The notes: generated by a model from the sequence alone, not told the origin. 16,134 nucleotides of DNA from Caryophanales bacterium UBA6768 (GCA_002453315.1 DKGO01000028.1:1-16134); one strand, 5' to 3'. Positions 7,839 to 15,850 are shown, counted from the stretch's first letter. Numbers and translations are program-made.

Positions 7839-7893
7839 ACAGTCCTCATTTGGGTCAGCCAACTTAAGTGTTGCTGGCCCACTTAAGGACTGT
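7839..7893 (+). other. Large stem-loop in the dctP-dctQ spacer
   Basis: Outer arms ACAGTCCT (7839-7846) and AGGACTGT (7886-7893) pair perfectly. Inside, TGGGTCAGC (7851-7859) pairs with GCTGGCCCA (7873-7881) with one wobble, and AAC (7861-7863) pairs with GTT (7870-7872), giving about 20 base pairs. Only ATAAAATTT follows, so the U-tract is poor. It could be a leaky terminator or an mRNA 3'-end stabiliser that gives more binding protein than membrane subunits. The rest of this 333-base spacer shows a TATAAT at 7984-7989 without a good -35. Confidence 0.65.
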
Positions 7894-8092
7894 ATAAAAT
7901 TTCATATTTGATTTGCCGTTAAAGTATGTCATGATTAAGTGAAATTAAAAGTATAAAATATAGGTAAGAATTGAATTTTATCGTATAATAATACTTAAAT
8001 TGGTAGTAAACTATTAAGTGATGTTTGCACATTTCGTTTATGGTGAAATAGACATAAACTCCGAAGTGTAACATGATGGGGAGGGAATTTCT

Positions 8093-8614
8093 TTGCGGAA
8101 ATTAAATCATATATTAAACCATATAGAAGAGTATTTTACTGCTATCTCCCTCTTTTTAATATCTCTATTGGTTTTTGTTCAGGCAGTATTACGATATGGT
8201 TTTAATACATCGCTTTCGTGGTCTGATGAAGTTGCGAGATATATGATTGTTTGGATTGTATTTGTGGGAAGTAGTATCGCAGTTAGGGAGAAAGCACATG
8301 CATCTGTCGATGCAGTAACTGCATTTTTACCGGGATTAATGCAACGGATTTTTTCTATTGTTGTGAATATATTGGGACTAGCATTTTGTGTTGTCGCTAT
8401 TTGGGCTGGCTATGGGCTTGTTGCTAATGCTCTTTCGTTTAATACTGTAACTGCAACAATGGGAATTTCCATGGCATTTCCATACTTAGCTATTCCTGTT
8501 GGTGCCTCCTTGATGTTTATTCGATTTATGCAACTTTTAGTCAAGGATATACGATCGATTATTTTAAAAGATTATGAAAAGACTTCCTTGACAGAGGAGG
8601 CGACTAAATATTGA
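8093..8614 (+). CDS. dctQ: TRAP transporter small permease subunit (DctQ family)
   Basis: The 173-residue membrane protein has four predicted transmembrane segments (about 15-34, 49-65, 87-108 and 127-148). The family signature RYGFNTSLSWSDEVARYMIVW follows the first segment (residues 34-54), and the REKAHASVDAV block is at 65-75. It forms the small half of the membrane complex with DctM and is needed for sodium-driven uptake in this transporter class. The start is TTG at 8093, eight bases after GGGGAGGG (8077-8084). Its TGA overlaps the TTG of dctM by four bases, so the two are translationally coupled. It sits 333 bases after dctP, an unusually long gap for this operon type. Confidence 0.92.
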   Translation: MRKLNHILNHIEEYFTAISLFLISLLVFVQAVLRYGFNTSLSWSDEVARYMIVWIVFVGSSIAVREKAHASVDAVTAFLPGLMQRIFSIVVNILGLAFCVVAIWAGYGLVANALSFNTVTATMGISMAFPYLAIPVGASLMFIRFMQLLVKDIRSIILKDYEKTSLTEEATKY

Positions 8615-9864
8615 TTTTAGTTCTATTTTTTATTTTACTTATTTTAGGTGTACCGATTGCCATTTCCATTGCTCTTGCTAGTTTAGTTGCCATGTTTCAA
8701 GGTGGTATTTCTATTGATACATTTGCAAGGTCACTATTTTCTGGTGTAGATTCATTTACACTGATGGCCATTCCATTTTTTATTTATGCAGGGAATTTAA
8801 TGTTAGCTGGTGGAACCTCTGCCAGACTGATAAATTTTGCGAGAAAGTTAGTTGGTTGGACGACGGGAGGCTTGCCTATTGCAGGCGTTATGTCTTCAAT
8901 GCTATTTGCTGCATTATCTGGCTCAAGCCCGGCAACAGTTGCGGCAATTGGTGGTATTATGATTCCTTCATTAGATGAAGCAAAGTATTCTCGTAAGTTC
9001 TCAGTTGGACTAATGTGTGCAGCTGGTTCACTGGGTATTATCATTCCGCCAAGTATCACATTACTCGTCTATGGCGCTGTCGCTGAGGTTTCGATTAGTG
9101 ATTTGTTCATTGCTGGAATTGTTCCAGGTATTTTTATCGGGCTGGTGCTCATTGTGATCAGTTATATTATTGCAAAAAAACAAGGCCATCAACCAGAGGA
9201 AAGAGCAACATTAAAAGAAATATGGGATGCCTTCAAATCAGCAATTTGGGGAATTTTATTGCCGATTATTGTGCTTGGGGGAATTTATAAAGGATTTTTC
9301 ACCCCAACAGAAGCGGCTTCCGTAGCGATTGTTTATAGTTTAGTCATTGGACTATTTGTGTACAAGGGATTAAATTTAAAATCGTTATATGAAGTAACGA
9401 AGAGCTCTGTCATTACGTCAGCAATGATCATGTTCGTTATTTCAGCAGCTAAAGTATTTAGTTGGTATTTAACGTATGAAAAAATTCCAACGAGATTAGC
9501 AGAATTAATTTTAGGATTTGCTGATACCCCGTTTACTTTCCTATTATTAGTAACAGTCATTTTATTGATTGTCGGTATGTTCATGGATTCTAGTGCTGCA
9601 GTGTTAATATTTGTGCCACTATTCCTACCAATTGTCATGGAGATGGGCATCGATCCAATTCACTTCGGTGTCATTATGATTGTTAACCTGGCTATTGGTA
9701 TGTTAACTCCACCATTTGGATTAAACTTATTTATCGCATCAGGAATAAGTAAAATGTCGATTACCGATGTTACTAGAGGAGCAACTCCATTCATTGTAGT
9801 ATTAATTATGGCGTTGTTTGTTATTATGTTCGTACCACAAATGTCACTCTTTTTAATTAGATAA
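8611..9864 (+). CDS. dctM: TRAP transporter large permease subunit (DctM family)
   Basis: The 417-residue polytopic protein, hydrophobic along almost its whole length, has the usual DctM size. Family hallmarks are LSGSSPATVAAIGGIMIP (102-119), AAGSLGIIIPPSITLLVYG (137-155), GFFTPTEAASVA (228-239), MDSSAAVLIFVPLFLP (325-340) and LTPPFGLNLFI (365-375). It is the transport channel and contains the ion-coupling sites. The start is TTG at 8611, overlapping the dctQ stop codon (TTGA) with GAGGAGG at 8594-8600. An internal ATG would cut the first membrane segments. It is the last gene of the cluster; no strong terminator follows. Confidence 0.94.
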   Translation: MILVLFFILLILGVPIAISIALASLVAMFQGGISIDTFARSLFSGVDSFTLMAIPFFIYAGNLMLAGGTSARLINFARKLVGWTTGGLPIAGVMSSMLFAALSGSSPATVAAIGGIMIPSLDEAKYSRKFSVGLMCAAGSLGIIIPPSITLLVYGAVAEVSISDLFIAGIVPGIFIGLVLIVISYIIAKKQGHQPEERATLKEIWDAFKSAIWGILLPIIVLGGIYKGFFTPTEAASVAIVYSLVIGLFVYKGLNLKSLYEVTKSSVITSAMIMFVISAAKVFSWYLTYEKIPTRLAELILGFADTPFTFLLLVTVILLIVGMFMDSSAAVLIFVPLFLPIVMEMGIDPIHFGVIMIVNLAIGMLTPPFGLNLFIASGISKMSITDVTRGATPFIVVLIMALFVIMFVPQMSLFLIR

Positions 9865-10330
9865 TATATAGTTGTGAATTAGTTATTTGATATGATGTTG
9901 AATGAAATAGATAAGGCTTTTTATCTTTTGGATTACAATTTTTCGATAAACTCTGCTTGGAAATAGGCATACTCGTTGAAATGATATGATAGAATCGTTT
10001 CGCTGTCAGTATGTCATTTTCAAGTAGGGTTTTTGTTTTGGATGGGAAGAAAATTGACATTTATCCGTGAAAGTTGCGTCCAACCATACTTGATTAGAAA
10101 TGGACACTTACATGCGTTTTGGTCGTCTAGGTTTCTAGTCCCTTTAATTAAATGGGTACGCACACCTATTTTAGCCAGTTAGAACTTAATTTATTGTAGA
10201 TCATTTCCAATTTCATGATTAAAAAGTGATAAAATTCCGATAGTAAATCACCATTATTTAGTAACTTTTATCTATAATATAGAAAAATAATGAAATTTTC
10301 GGTAAAATAGTGAAGTATAGGGGTGAAACG
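9865..10330. other. Gene-free stretch between dctM and the GH3 glycosidase
   Basis: No convincing gene or RNA is visible in these 466 bases. TTGATATGATGTTGAA (9887-9902) repeats exactly the 16 bases after the isomerase-like gene (3887-3902). AGATAA at 9909-9914 and TTATCT at 9921-9926 make only a weak hairpin, so termination after dctM is unclear. A perfect TATAAT occurs at 10273-10278 about 55 bases before the glycosidase start, but no good -35 lies at the right distance. The central part (about 10060-10180) seems less AT-rich than its surroundings. Confidence 0.5.
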
Positions 10331-12691
10331 ATGAAATATAAAGAGATAATAGAAGAAATGACGTTAACAGAGAAAGCTTCACTGATGTCGGGTGCCAATT
10401 ACTGGAATACGAAAGCAATAAAAAGAGTAGATATTCCATCGATGATGCTAACGGATGGTCCGCATGGATTAAGGAAACAAGGCGGAAAGGCGGATCATTT
10501 AGGATTGCACAAAAGTTTACCAGCCACATGTTTTCCGACGGCGGCAACTTTGGCGAATAGCTGGGATAAAAATCTCCTTCGCCAGATTGGTGAAAAAATT
10601 GGAAAGGAAGCAGCCAGTGAAAATGTGAATGTGCTGCTTGGACCAGGATTAAATATTAAACGTAATCCGTTATGTGGCAGAAATTTTGAGTATTTTTCTG
10701 AGGATCCGTATTTAACGGGAGTAATGGCTAGTGAAATGGTAAAGGGAATTGAATCGAATAATATTGGGGCCTGTCCGAAACATTTTGCTGTTAATAGTCA
10801 GGAGCATATGCGGATGACAGTGGATGAAATTGTCGATGAGCGCTCGTTAAGGGAAATTTATTTAGAAGGTTTCCGCAGGGTAGTAGAAGAAACGAAGCCA
10901 AAAACATTGATGACCTCTTACAACAAGGTGAATGGTACATATACGAATGAGCATCCCGAACTTTTGACAAAGATTTTATATGAGGAATGGGGATTTGACG
11001 GAATTGTCGTGACTGATTGGGGAGGCAATAATGATCGGATTTCTGGTTTAGTAGCCGGAAATCAATTAGAAATGCCATCAACAAACGGGTTAACCGATTT
11101 TGAGATTGTCCTTGCTGTTGAGAACGATGAGCTTGATGAAGCAATTTTAGATAAAGCAGTAGACGATGTGCTGGACGTCATTTTCACGACACAGCCAAGA
11201 GATGAGGAAATTCCTGAGGTTATCGAGTTGGATCATCATTTGAGTGCGGTCGATGCTGCGCAACGTTCTATCGTTTTATTAAAAAATGAAAATAATGTGT
11301 TACCACTTCGTGAAGAGGAACGGATTGCTGTTATCGGTGATTTTGCTAAAAACCCACGTTATCAAGGATCGGGAAGTTCTCTCATTACTCCAACGAAAAT
11401 ATCGAACGCGTTGAATGCATTTAATAATGATGAAGATTTATTAGTGATTGGCTATGAACCAGGATTTAAACGAATGGGTGGGACAAGTGATAAACTACTT
11501 AAAAAAGCTGTTTCCTTAGCCCGTCAGGCAGATACTGTACTACTATTTTTAGGATTAGACGAGTTAAGTGAATCAGAAGGGTTAGACCGGGAAAATTTAC
11601 GCCTAAATGATAATCAACTTGAATTGGTCGATGCTTTATTGAAAGAAAATGCAAAAATTGTCGTCATTATTTCAGGCGGTGGCCCTGTTGAGATGCCATT
11701 TGCTGATGATGTAGAAGGAATAATCCATGCCTATTTGGCTGGTCAAGGAAGTGGACAAGCATTAAGAAATATTGTGAAAGGTACTTATAATCCAAGTGGT
11801 AAACTAAGTGAAACTTTTCCAATTTCTTATGAAGAAGTGTCATCTGCGCCATATTTTCCTGGTAAAGAGGCAACAGCAGAGCATCGGGAAGGAATTTTTA
11901 TCGGCTACCGTTATTTCGATAAAATTAATCAACCCGTGTTGTTTCCTTTTGGTTACGGCATTTCGTATACCGAGTTCACATATGATGAGTTAACGGTCAA
12001 TGATGACCATGTTACATTTACAGTAACTAACACTGGTGATGTCGCTGGTGAGGAAGTGGCCCAATTATATATTGAAAAAAGCGACACTAAAATTGTCCGA
12101 GCAAAAAGGGAATTAAAAGGTTTTGAAAAGGTTGCCCTAGAGCCGGGGGAAAGTGAAGTCATCACAATTCCGATTGAAGAGAGAGACTTTGCATATTACA
12201 ACACGACTGTTAACGATTGGGTTGTCGAACCAGGGGAATATGAAATTTTGGTAGGAAGTTCAAGTCGTCATATCCATTTACGAGAGTCAGTAGAAAAAGT
12301 AGGGGACGATGTGACATGCGAGCATACCGAGGAGAATTTTCCATGCTATTTTTCTGGAAATGTTCATGATGTGACTGATGAGGAATATGTTCGTTTGTTA
12401 GGATATGAACCACCAAATCCATATTGGGATCGGGAAAAAGCGTTAGAAATGAGTGATTCATTTGCCCAATTACAATATAAAAATAAATTTGCAAGTTTGT
12501 TATATCGTTCGATTTTATGGTTGCGCAAATTTTTCCTATTGATTCGGAAACCTTTCATCGCGAACAATACGTATTATTTACTGAACATGAGGTTTATTCA
12601 TTTAGAACGAATGACAGGAGGGAAAATTAAACGTGAATGGGTTGAAAAAATCTTGGAGTGGGCCAATCGCCCAGCAAGGAAATCACCCTAA
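10331..12691 (+). CDS. Glycoside hydrolase family 3 beta-glycosidase, cytoplasmic
   Basis: This 786-residue GH3 enzyme has no signal peptide, so it acts on imported glycosides in the cytoplasm. The N-terminal (alpha/beta)8 domain contains TDGPHGLR (41-48), the CPKHFAVN block (148-155) and IVVTDWGG (225-232) with nucleophile D229. The second domain has the acid/base motif SEGLDR with E416 and the GQGSGQA loop. A fibronectin III-like domain spans about 550-650. The last 135 residues form an extension with DEEYVRLLGYEPP and a hydrophobic/basic stretch near 720-755, seen in some Firmicutes GH3 proteins. I chose ATG at 10331, five bases after AGGGGTG (10319-10325), over an upstream GTG at 10310. 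Beta-glucosidase activity is most likely, but related specificities (xylosidase and others) cannot be excluded. It stands alone, with no transporter beside it. Confidence 0.9.
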   Translation: MKYKEIIEEMTLTEKASLMSGANYWNTKAIKRVDIPSMMLTDGPHGLRKQGGKADHLGLHKSLPATCFPTAATLANSWDKNLLRQIGEKIGKEAASENVNVLLGPGLNIKRNPLCGRNFEYFSEDPYLTGVMASEMVKGIESNNIGACPKHFAVNSQEHMRMTVDEIVDERSLREIYLEGFRRVVEETKPKTLMTSYNKVNGTYTNEHPELLTKILYEEWGFDGIVVTDWGGNNDRISGLVAGNQLEMPSTNGLTDFEIVLAVENDELDEAILDKAVDDVLDVIFTTQPRDEEIPEVIELDHHLSAVDAAQRSIVLLKNENNVLPLREEERIAVIGDFAKNPRYQGSGSSLITPTKISNALNAFNNDEDLLVIGYEPGFKRMGGTSDKLLKKAVSLARQADTVLLFLGLDELSESEGLDRENLRLNDNQLELVDALLKENAKIVVIISGGGPVEMPFADDVEGIIHAYLAGQGSGQALRNIVKGTYNPSGKLSETFPISYEEVSSAPYFPGKEATAEHREGIFIGYRYFDKINQPVLFPFGYGISYTEFTYDELTVNDDHVTFTVTNTGDVAGEEVAQLYIEKSDTKIVRAKRELKGFEKVALEPGESEVITIPIEERDFAYYNTTVNDWVVEPGEYEILVGSSSRHIHLRESVEKVGDDVTCEHTEENFPCYFSGNVHDVTDEEYVRLLGYEPPNPYWDREKALEMSDSFAQLQYKNKFASLLYRSILWLRKFFLLIRKPFIANNTYYLLNMRFIHLERMTGGKIKREWVEKILEWANRPARKSP

Positions 12692-12701
12692 ATAGAAAAG
12701 G

Positions 12702-12738
12702 GCCTACCACGCGATAAGTGGTAGGCATCAATTTTTTT
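12702..12738. terminator. Shared bidirectional terminator between the GH3 gene and ilvE
   Basis: GCCTACCAC (12702-12710) and GTGGTAGGC (12718-12726) form a perfect 9-bp stem around a 7-base loop. A T7 run at 12732-12738 serves the plus-strand glycosidase. On the minus strand the flanking A-rich AAATAGAAAAG gives a weaker T-tract after ilvE. The T-run touches the ilvE stop codon, so the two convergent genes share this compact element. Confidence 0.85.
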
Positions 12739-13807
12739 ATAATATAGTCACCCAATCAAATGGATCCTCTACTTTACCGTATTGAATGCCAGTCAATGTA
12801 TCGTAAAGTCGTTTAGCCACTTCCCCTGTCTCATAATTATTAATTGTAAAATCTTCATTATTCCATGTAAGTTGACCAATAGGTGAAATAACTGCAGCTG
12901 TTCCTGTTCCGAAAGCTTCTTCTAGAGTCCCATTTTTGTGAGCCTCAATAATTTCCGCCATGGAAATTCTTCGTTCAACTACTGGGAGATCCCAATGTTT
13001 TAAAAGTTTTAATGTCGAGTCCCGTGTAATCCCTTGTAAGATACTACCATTTAATGCAGGGGTAATAATTTCCCCGTTAATTTTGAAAAATACATTCATA
13101 CTTCCAACTTCTTCGATATATTTTTTCTCCACACCATCTAACCATAATACTTGTGCAAAACCTGAACCAGCGACAAGTTCTTGGGCCATCAACCCTGACG
13201 CATAGTTTCCACCAGTTTTTGCCTCACCAGTTCCCCCAAGCACCGCCCGGACATATTCATTCTCCACAGCAATTTTCACAGGATTAATCCCTTCATCATA
13301 GTAAGAACCGACAGGGGACAAAATGATCATGAACTTGTAATGTTTCGCAGGACGCACACCTAAATAAGGCTCCGTTGAAATAATGAACGGTCGAATATAA
13401 AGTGAAGTTCCTTCCTCATTCGGAATCCAATCTTTCTCTAATTCCACTAATTGCTTCAACGCCTTTAATACGAACCCCTCATCAATTTTCGGAATGCACA
13501 TCCGTTTATTTGAATGATTCATACGGGAAAAATTACTTTCAGGACGAAAAAGTTGTACATTGCCATTTCCCGCTATATATGCTTTTAACCCTTCAAAAAC
13601 TGACTGACCATAATGAAAAATAAATGCAGAAGGCTCCATTTCAATTTTACCGTAAGGAACAATTCGAGCATCATGCCACTCATGTTGTTCATCATAATCC
13701 ATGATAAACATATGATCGGTAAACTGTTTTCCAAACTGTAAATCAGCAGTGTTTGGCTTTTCTTTCGGTGATTTTGTAAGTTCCACTTTGATCATTTTGT
13801 CTGACAT
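12737..13807 (-). CDS. ilvE: Branched-chain amino acid aminotransferase
   Basis: This 356-residue fold-type IV PLP enzyme exchanges amino groups between Leu/Ile/Val and 2-oxoglutarate in the cytoplasm. Motifs for the long (eukaryotic-like/Bacillus) BCAT form are GQSVFEGLKAY (67-77), LFRPESNFSRMNHS (86-99), LYIRPF (136-141), GEAKTGGNYA (194-203) with PLP-lysine K197, and AFGTGTAAVISPIG near the C-terminus. The start codon is at 13805-13807 with AAAGGAG at 13816-13822 (minus strand), spacing eight. It is transcribed opposite to the rest of the window. A minus-strand TATAAT is present at 13866-13871, but the only TTGAAC -35 is 20 bases away. No T-box leader is visible in the short upstream region. 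Bacillus genomes often hold two paralogues (ilvE/ilvK, formerly ybgE/ywaA), and which one this is cannot be decided here. Confidence 0.93.
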   Translation of the reverse strand: MSDKMIKVELTKSPKEKPNTADLQFGKQFTDHMFIMDYDEQHEWHDARIVPYGKIEMEPSAFIFHYGQSVFEGLKAYIAGNGNVQLFRPESNFSRMNHSNKRMCIPKIDEGFVLKALKQLVELEKDWIPNEEGTSLYIRPFIISTEPYLGVRPAKHYKFMIILSPVGSYYDEGINPVKIAVENEYVRAVLGGTGEAKTGGNYASGLMAQELVAGSGFAQVLWLDGVEKKYIEEVGSMNVFFKINGEIITPALNGSILQGITRDSTLKLLKHWDLPVVERRISMAEIIEAHKNGTLEEAFGTGTAAVISPIGQLTWNNEDFTINNYETGEVAKRLYDTLTGIQYGKVEDPFDWVTIL

Positions 13808-14052
13808 TGAAATATCTCCTTTTATAAAAATCAGTATAAAATATAATAATAATTACATACTCTTTATTATAACGCAAGTGAAGTGAATTTTGTTCAATTT
13901 TGATTCAACTTTTTGAAAAAGTGCAAAAATTACTTCATGTTACAGAAAATGGGAAAGTCAAAATTTCATTTTTGAAGTTGGGAGAAGGAATATATAAGGG
14001 TGTAGGTGTCTTAAGGGCGGTAGATGGCATGATACCCCCATTGGGCGTCAAG
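13808..14052. other. Divergent ilvE/mtnE spacer, left part
   Basis: This contains the ilvE ribosome site and its minus-strand promoter region, then AT-rich DNA. From about 13995, TAAGGGTG (13995-14002) and TAAGGGCG (14012-14019) resemble the conserved start of the repeat units further right and may be decayed outer copies. An ORF from 13900 with a TTG start runs into the repeats, but it has no ribosome site and I do not accept it as a gene. Confidence 0.5.
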
Positions 14053-14217
14053 TTTAAGAGCGGTGGTGCAATGTTTATGAGCGTTCAATTCAGTTTATGT
14101 GCGGTGGTGCAATGTTTATGAGCGTTCAATTCAGCTTATGAGCGTTCAATTCAGTTTAAGAGCGGTGGTCCAATGTTTATGAGTGTTCCGCATTATTTAG
14201 GAGCGATAAACAAACAG
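14053..14217 (+). repeat. Tandem array of eight degenerate 20-22 bp units (TTTATGAGCG + variable half)
   Basis: Each unit begins with a near-constant 10-base half, TTTATGAGCG, followed by a 10-12 base variable half. Units start at 14053, 14074, 14094, 14115, 14135, 14155, 14176 and 14196. Two variable halves recur: GTGGTGCAATG (units 1 and 3, with one change in unit 6) and TTCAATTCAG (units 2, 4 and 5). Units 7 and 8 are diverged. The order is therefore A-B-A-B-B-A-B'-B''. The 20-21 bp period equals about two helical turns. The array lies between divergent ilvE and mtnE, some 55 bases upstream of the candidate mtnE promoter. It is not CRISPR: units are too short and the 'spacers' repeat. I see no copy elsewhere in the window. 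Confidence 0.9.
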
Positions 14218-14271
14218 TGAATGCTATCGATTTTATGAACACCGAAGAATTTCCCCTTTGCTAGTTATAAC

Positions 14272-14300
14272 TTGTCGTAAAAATTTTCTTATACTATGCT
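14272..14300 (+). promoter_or_regulatory. Weak candidate promoter for the mtnE-like gene
   Basis: TTGTCG (14272-14277) and TATGCT (14295-14300) are spaced by 17 bases, each a 4/6 match. An overlapping TATACT (14290-14295) is a better -10 but lacks a matching -35. The leader is only about 30 bases long and carries no S-box. Confidence 0.3.
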
Positions 14301-14335
14301 AGTCAATAGAATATACCATAGAACGGAGTGTCAAA

Positions 14336-15511
14336 ATGAAAGTCTTTGAATCTTCAGAAGCAATGAAACGACTTCCAGAGCAATTTTTTGCAAATTTGGG
14401 GAAAAGGGTCCAACAATTACTGGGTGAGGGACATGATCTTATAAATTTAGGGCAAGGAAACCCTGATCAACCTGCATCAAAGCGAATTAAACAGGCTCTA
14501 AAAGAAGCATCCGAAAATCCGGTGAACGATAAATACTCACCATTTCGTGGATTCCCCACGACTCGACAGGCAGTAGCGGATTTTTATAAAAAAACCTATG
14601 ATGTTGATTTGGATCCGAATAAAGAAGTGGCATTGATGTTTGGGTCAAAAATTGGTCTTTTTGAAATTGTACAATGTTTATTAAATCCCGGTGATGTTGC
14701 ATTTTTGCCAGATCCAGGTTATCCCGATTATTTAGCGGGGGTGGCCCTAGCGAATGTTGACCCGATTTATATGCCGTTGTTAGAAGAAAATGGTTTCTTG
14801 CCAGATTATGATCAATTGGCACCTGCAGATTTGGAAAAGGCGAAATTAATGTTTTTAAATTATCCGAATAACCCAACTACCGGTGTGGCGACTCCGGAGT
14901 TTTTTGAAGAAACAGTTGCATTAGCAAAAAAACATGACATTTGTGTGGTACATGATTTTGCTTATGGTGGAATCGGTTTTGATGGTAAACAGCAGCCCAG
15001 TTTTTTAAGTGTTGATGGGGCGAGGGAAGTCGGGATTGAAATGTATTCGATGTCCAAATCGTTCAATATGGCAGGTTGGCGAGTTGCATTTGCGGTTGGA
15101 AATGCCTCGGTTATTGAAAAGATTAATTTATTACAGGATCATATGTTTACAAGTATTTATGGGGCTATTCAAGCAGCGACAACAATAGCAATTACTGAGG
15201 AAACGGAATTTATTGATGAAGTTGTTAAAATTTATGAAAGCCGTCGAAATGTTCTCGTTGAAAGTTTACGAGAAATTGGTTGGCATGTGGAGGCACCCAA
15301 GGGGACATTTTTCTGTTGGTTCCCGGTTCCAGAAGGTTATACTTCAAATGAGTTTGCTAATTTATTATTAGAAAAGGCCCATGTTGTCGTTGCGACGGGA
15401 GCAGGCTTTGGAAAACAGGGAGAAGGCTATGTTCGAATGGGCTTGCTTGATTCAGAAGAGCGCCTACGAGAGGCTGCGAAACGGATTGGTGAATTAGGGA
15501 TTTTCAAATAG
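14336..15511 (+). CDS. mtnE: PLP-dependent aminotransferase, MtnE-like (methionine salvage)
   Basis: The 391-residue fold-type I aminotransferase looks, from memory, very close to Bacillus subtilis MtnE. That enzyme transaminates 4-methylthio-2-oxobutyrate, usually with glutamine, to regenerate methionine. Blocks are EGHDLINLGQGNPDQP (31-46), KYSPFRGFP (66-74), PDPGYPDY (125-132), LNYPNNPTTG (174-183), HDFAYGGIGFDG (206-217) with PLP-contacting D207 and Y210, and MYSMSKSFNMAGWR (236-249) with PLP-lysine K241. The start is ATG at 14336, five bases after GGAGTG (14325-14330). In B. subtilis this gene has its own S-box; here none is seen upstream, and the riboswitch lies downstream in front of metN. 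A broader role as a general aromatic/Met aminotransferase is possible, but the metN neighbour favours methionine metabolism. No clear terminator follows. Confidence 0.8.
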   Translation: MKVFESSEAMKRLPEQFFANLGKRVQQLLGEGHDLINLGQGNPDQPASKRIKQALKEASENPVNDKYSPFRGFPTTRQAVADFYKKTYDVDLDPNKEVALMFGSKIGLFEIVQCLLNPGDVAFLPDPGYPDYLAGVALANVDPIYMPLLEENGFLPDYDQLAPADLEKAKLMFLNYPNNPTTGVATPEFFEETVALAKKHDICVVHDFAYGGIGFDGKQQPSFLSVDGAREVGIEMYSMSKSFNMAGWRVAFAVGNASVIEKINLLQDHMFTSIYGAIQAATTIAITEETEFIDEVVKIYESRRNVLVESLREIGWHVEAPKGTFFCWFPVPEGYTSNEFANLLLEKAHVVVATGAGFGKQGEGYVRMGLLDSEERLREAAKRIGELGIFK

Positions 15512-15637
15512 GCTTGTCCCAGAATGTTTGTTGTTAAATAATTTAAGAATCCAATTATCATATAGTTTCCGAGTAAGAGAGTGGTTCATCTATTAATAAT
15601 TTTCCAACATAACTGAAATAAAATAAATTTTATTTAG

Positions 15638-15666
15638 TTGACAAACAAAATATAACCTAGTATTAT
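15638..15666 (+). promoter_or_regulatory. Strong sigma-A promoter of the metN leader
   Basis: A consensus -35 TTGACA (15638-15643) and -10 TATTAT (15661-15666, 5/6) are separated by exactly 17 bases. The start of the SAM riboswitch lies about 30 bases downstream, as expected for an S-box leader. Confidence 0.75.
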
Positions 15667-15697
15667 CATATTTAGACTTTTAAAAATCGAATAGAAT

Positions 15698-15850
15698 CTT
15701 ATCAAGAGTGACTGAGGGATCAGGCCTGAAGACGTCACAGCAACCTTCCAAATGGAGTGGTGCTAATTCCTGCAGAATGAATCCGTTCTGGAAGATAAGG
15801 GAGACAACATGAATATGATGCCCTTCTTTCGAATGGAAAGAGGGGTTTTT
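15698..15850 (+). ncRNA. SAM-I (S-box) riboswitch with terminator, upstream of metN
   Basis: This is the classic S-box leader: P1 arms CTTATC (15698-15703) and GATAAG (15794-15799), conserved core AGTGACTGAGGGATCAGGCC, then TGAAGACGTC, AGCAACC and GGTGCTAATTCCTGCAG. The expression platform is an intrinsic terminator, CCCTTCTTTC (15821-15830) pairing with GAAAGAGGGG (15836-15845), followed by T5 (15846-15850). The 3' part of P1 (AAGATAAGGG, 15792-15801) can pair instead with CCCTTCTT of the terminator, giving the anti-terminator. SAM binding should thus stop transcription before metN. Aptamer 15698-15799; terminator 15821-15850. Confidence 0.95.

Noticed and set aside
10042..10182. 46-codon plus-strand ORF (begins MGRKLTFIRE) in the gap before the GH3 gene
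   Set aside because: No ribosome binding site precedes the ATG (the upstream bases are T-rich) and no family is recognised. A relic of an older gene is possible but unsupported.
13808..13900. T-box or other amino-acid-sensing leader for ilvE
   Set aside because: The upstream region before the likely promoter is too short, and no AGGGTGGNACCGCG-like T-box core or terminator is present on the minus strand.
13900..14121. 73-codon plus-strand ORF in the ilvE/mtnE spacer
   Set aside because: It starts with TTG without a ribosome site, shows no recognisable domain, and its second half is simply translated repeat sequence.
14053..14217. CRISPR array
   Set aside because: Repeats are only about 10 constant bases, the intervening parts recur instead of being unique, and no cas gene is present.
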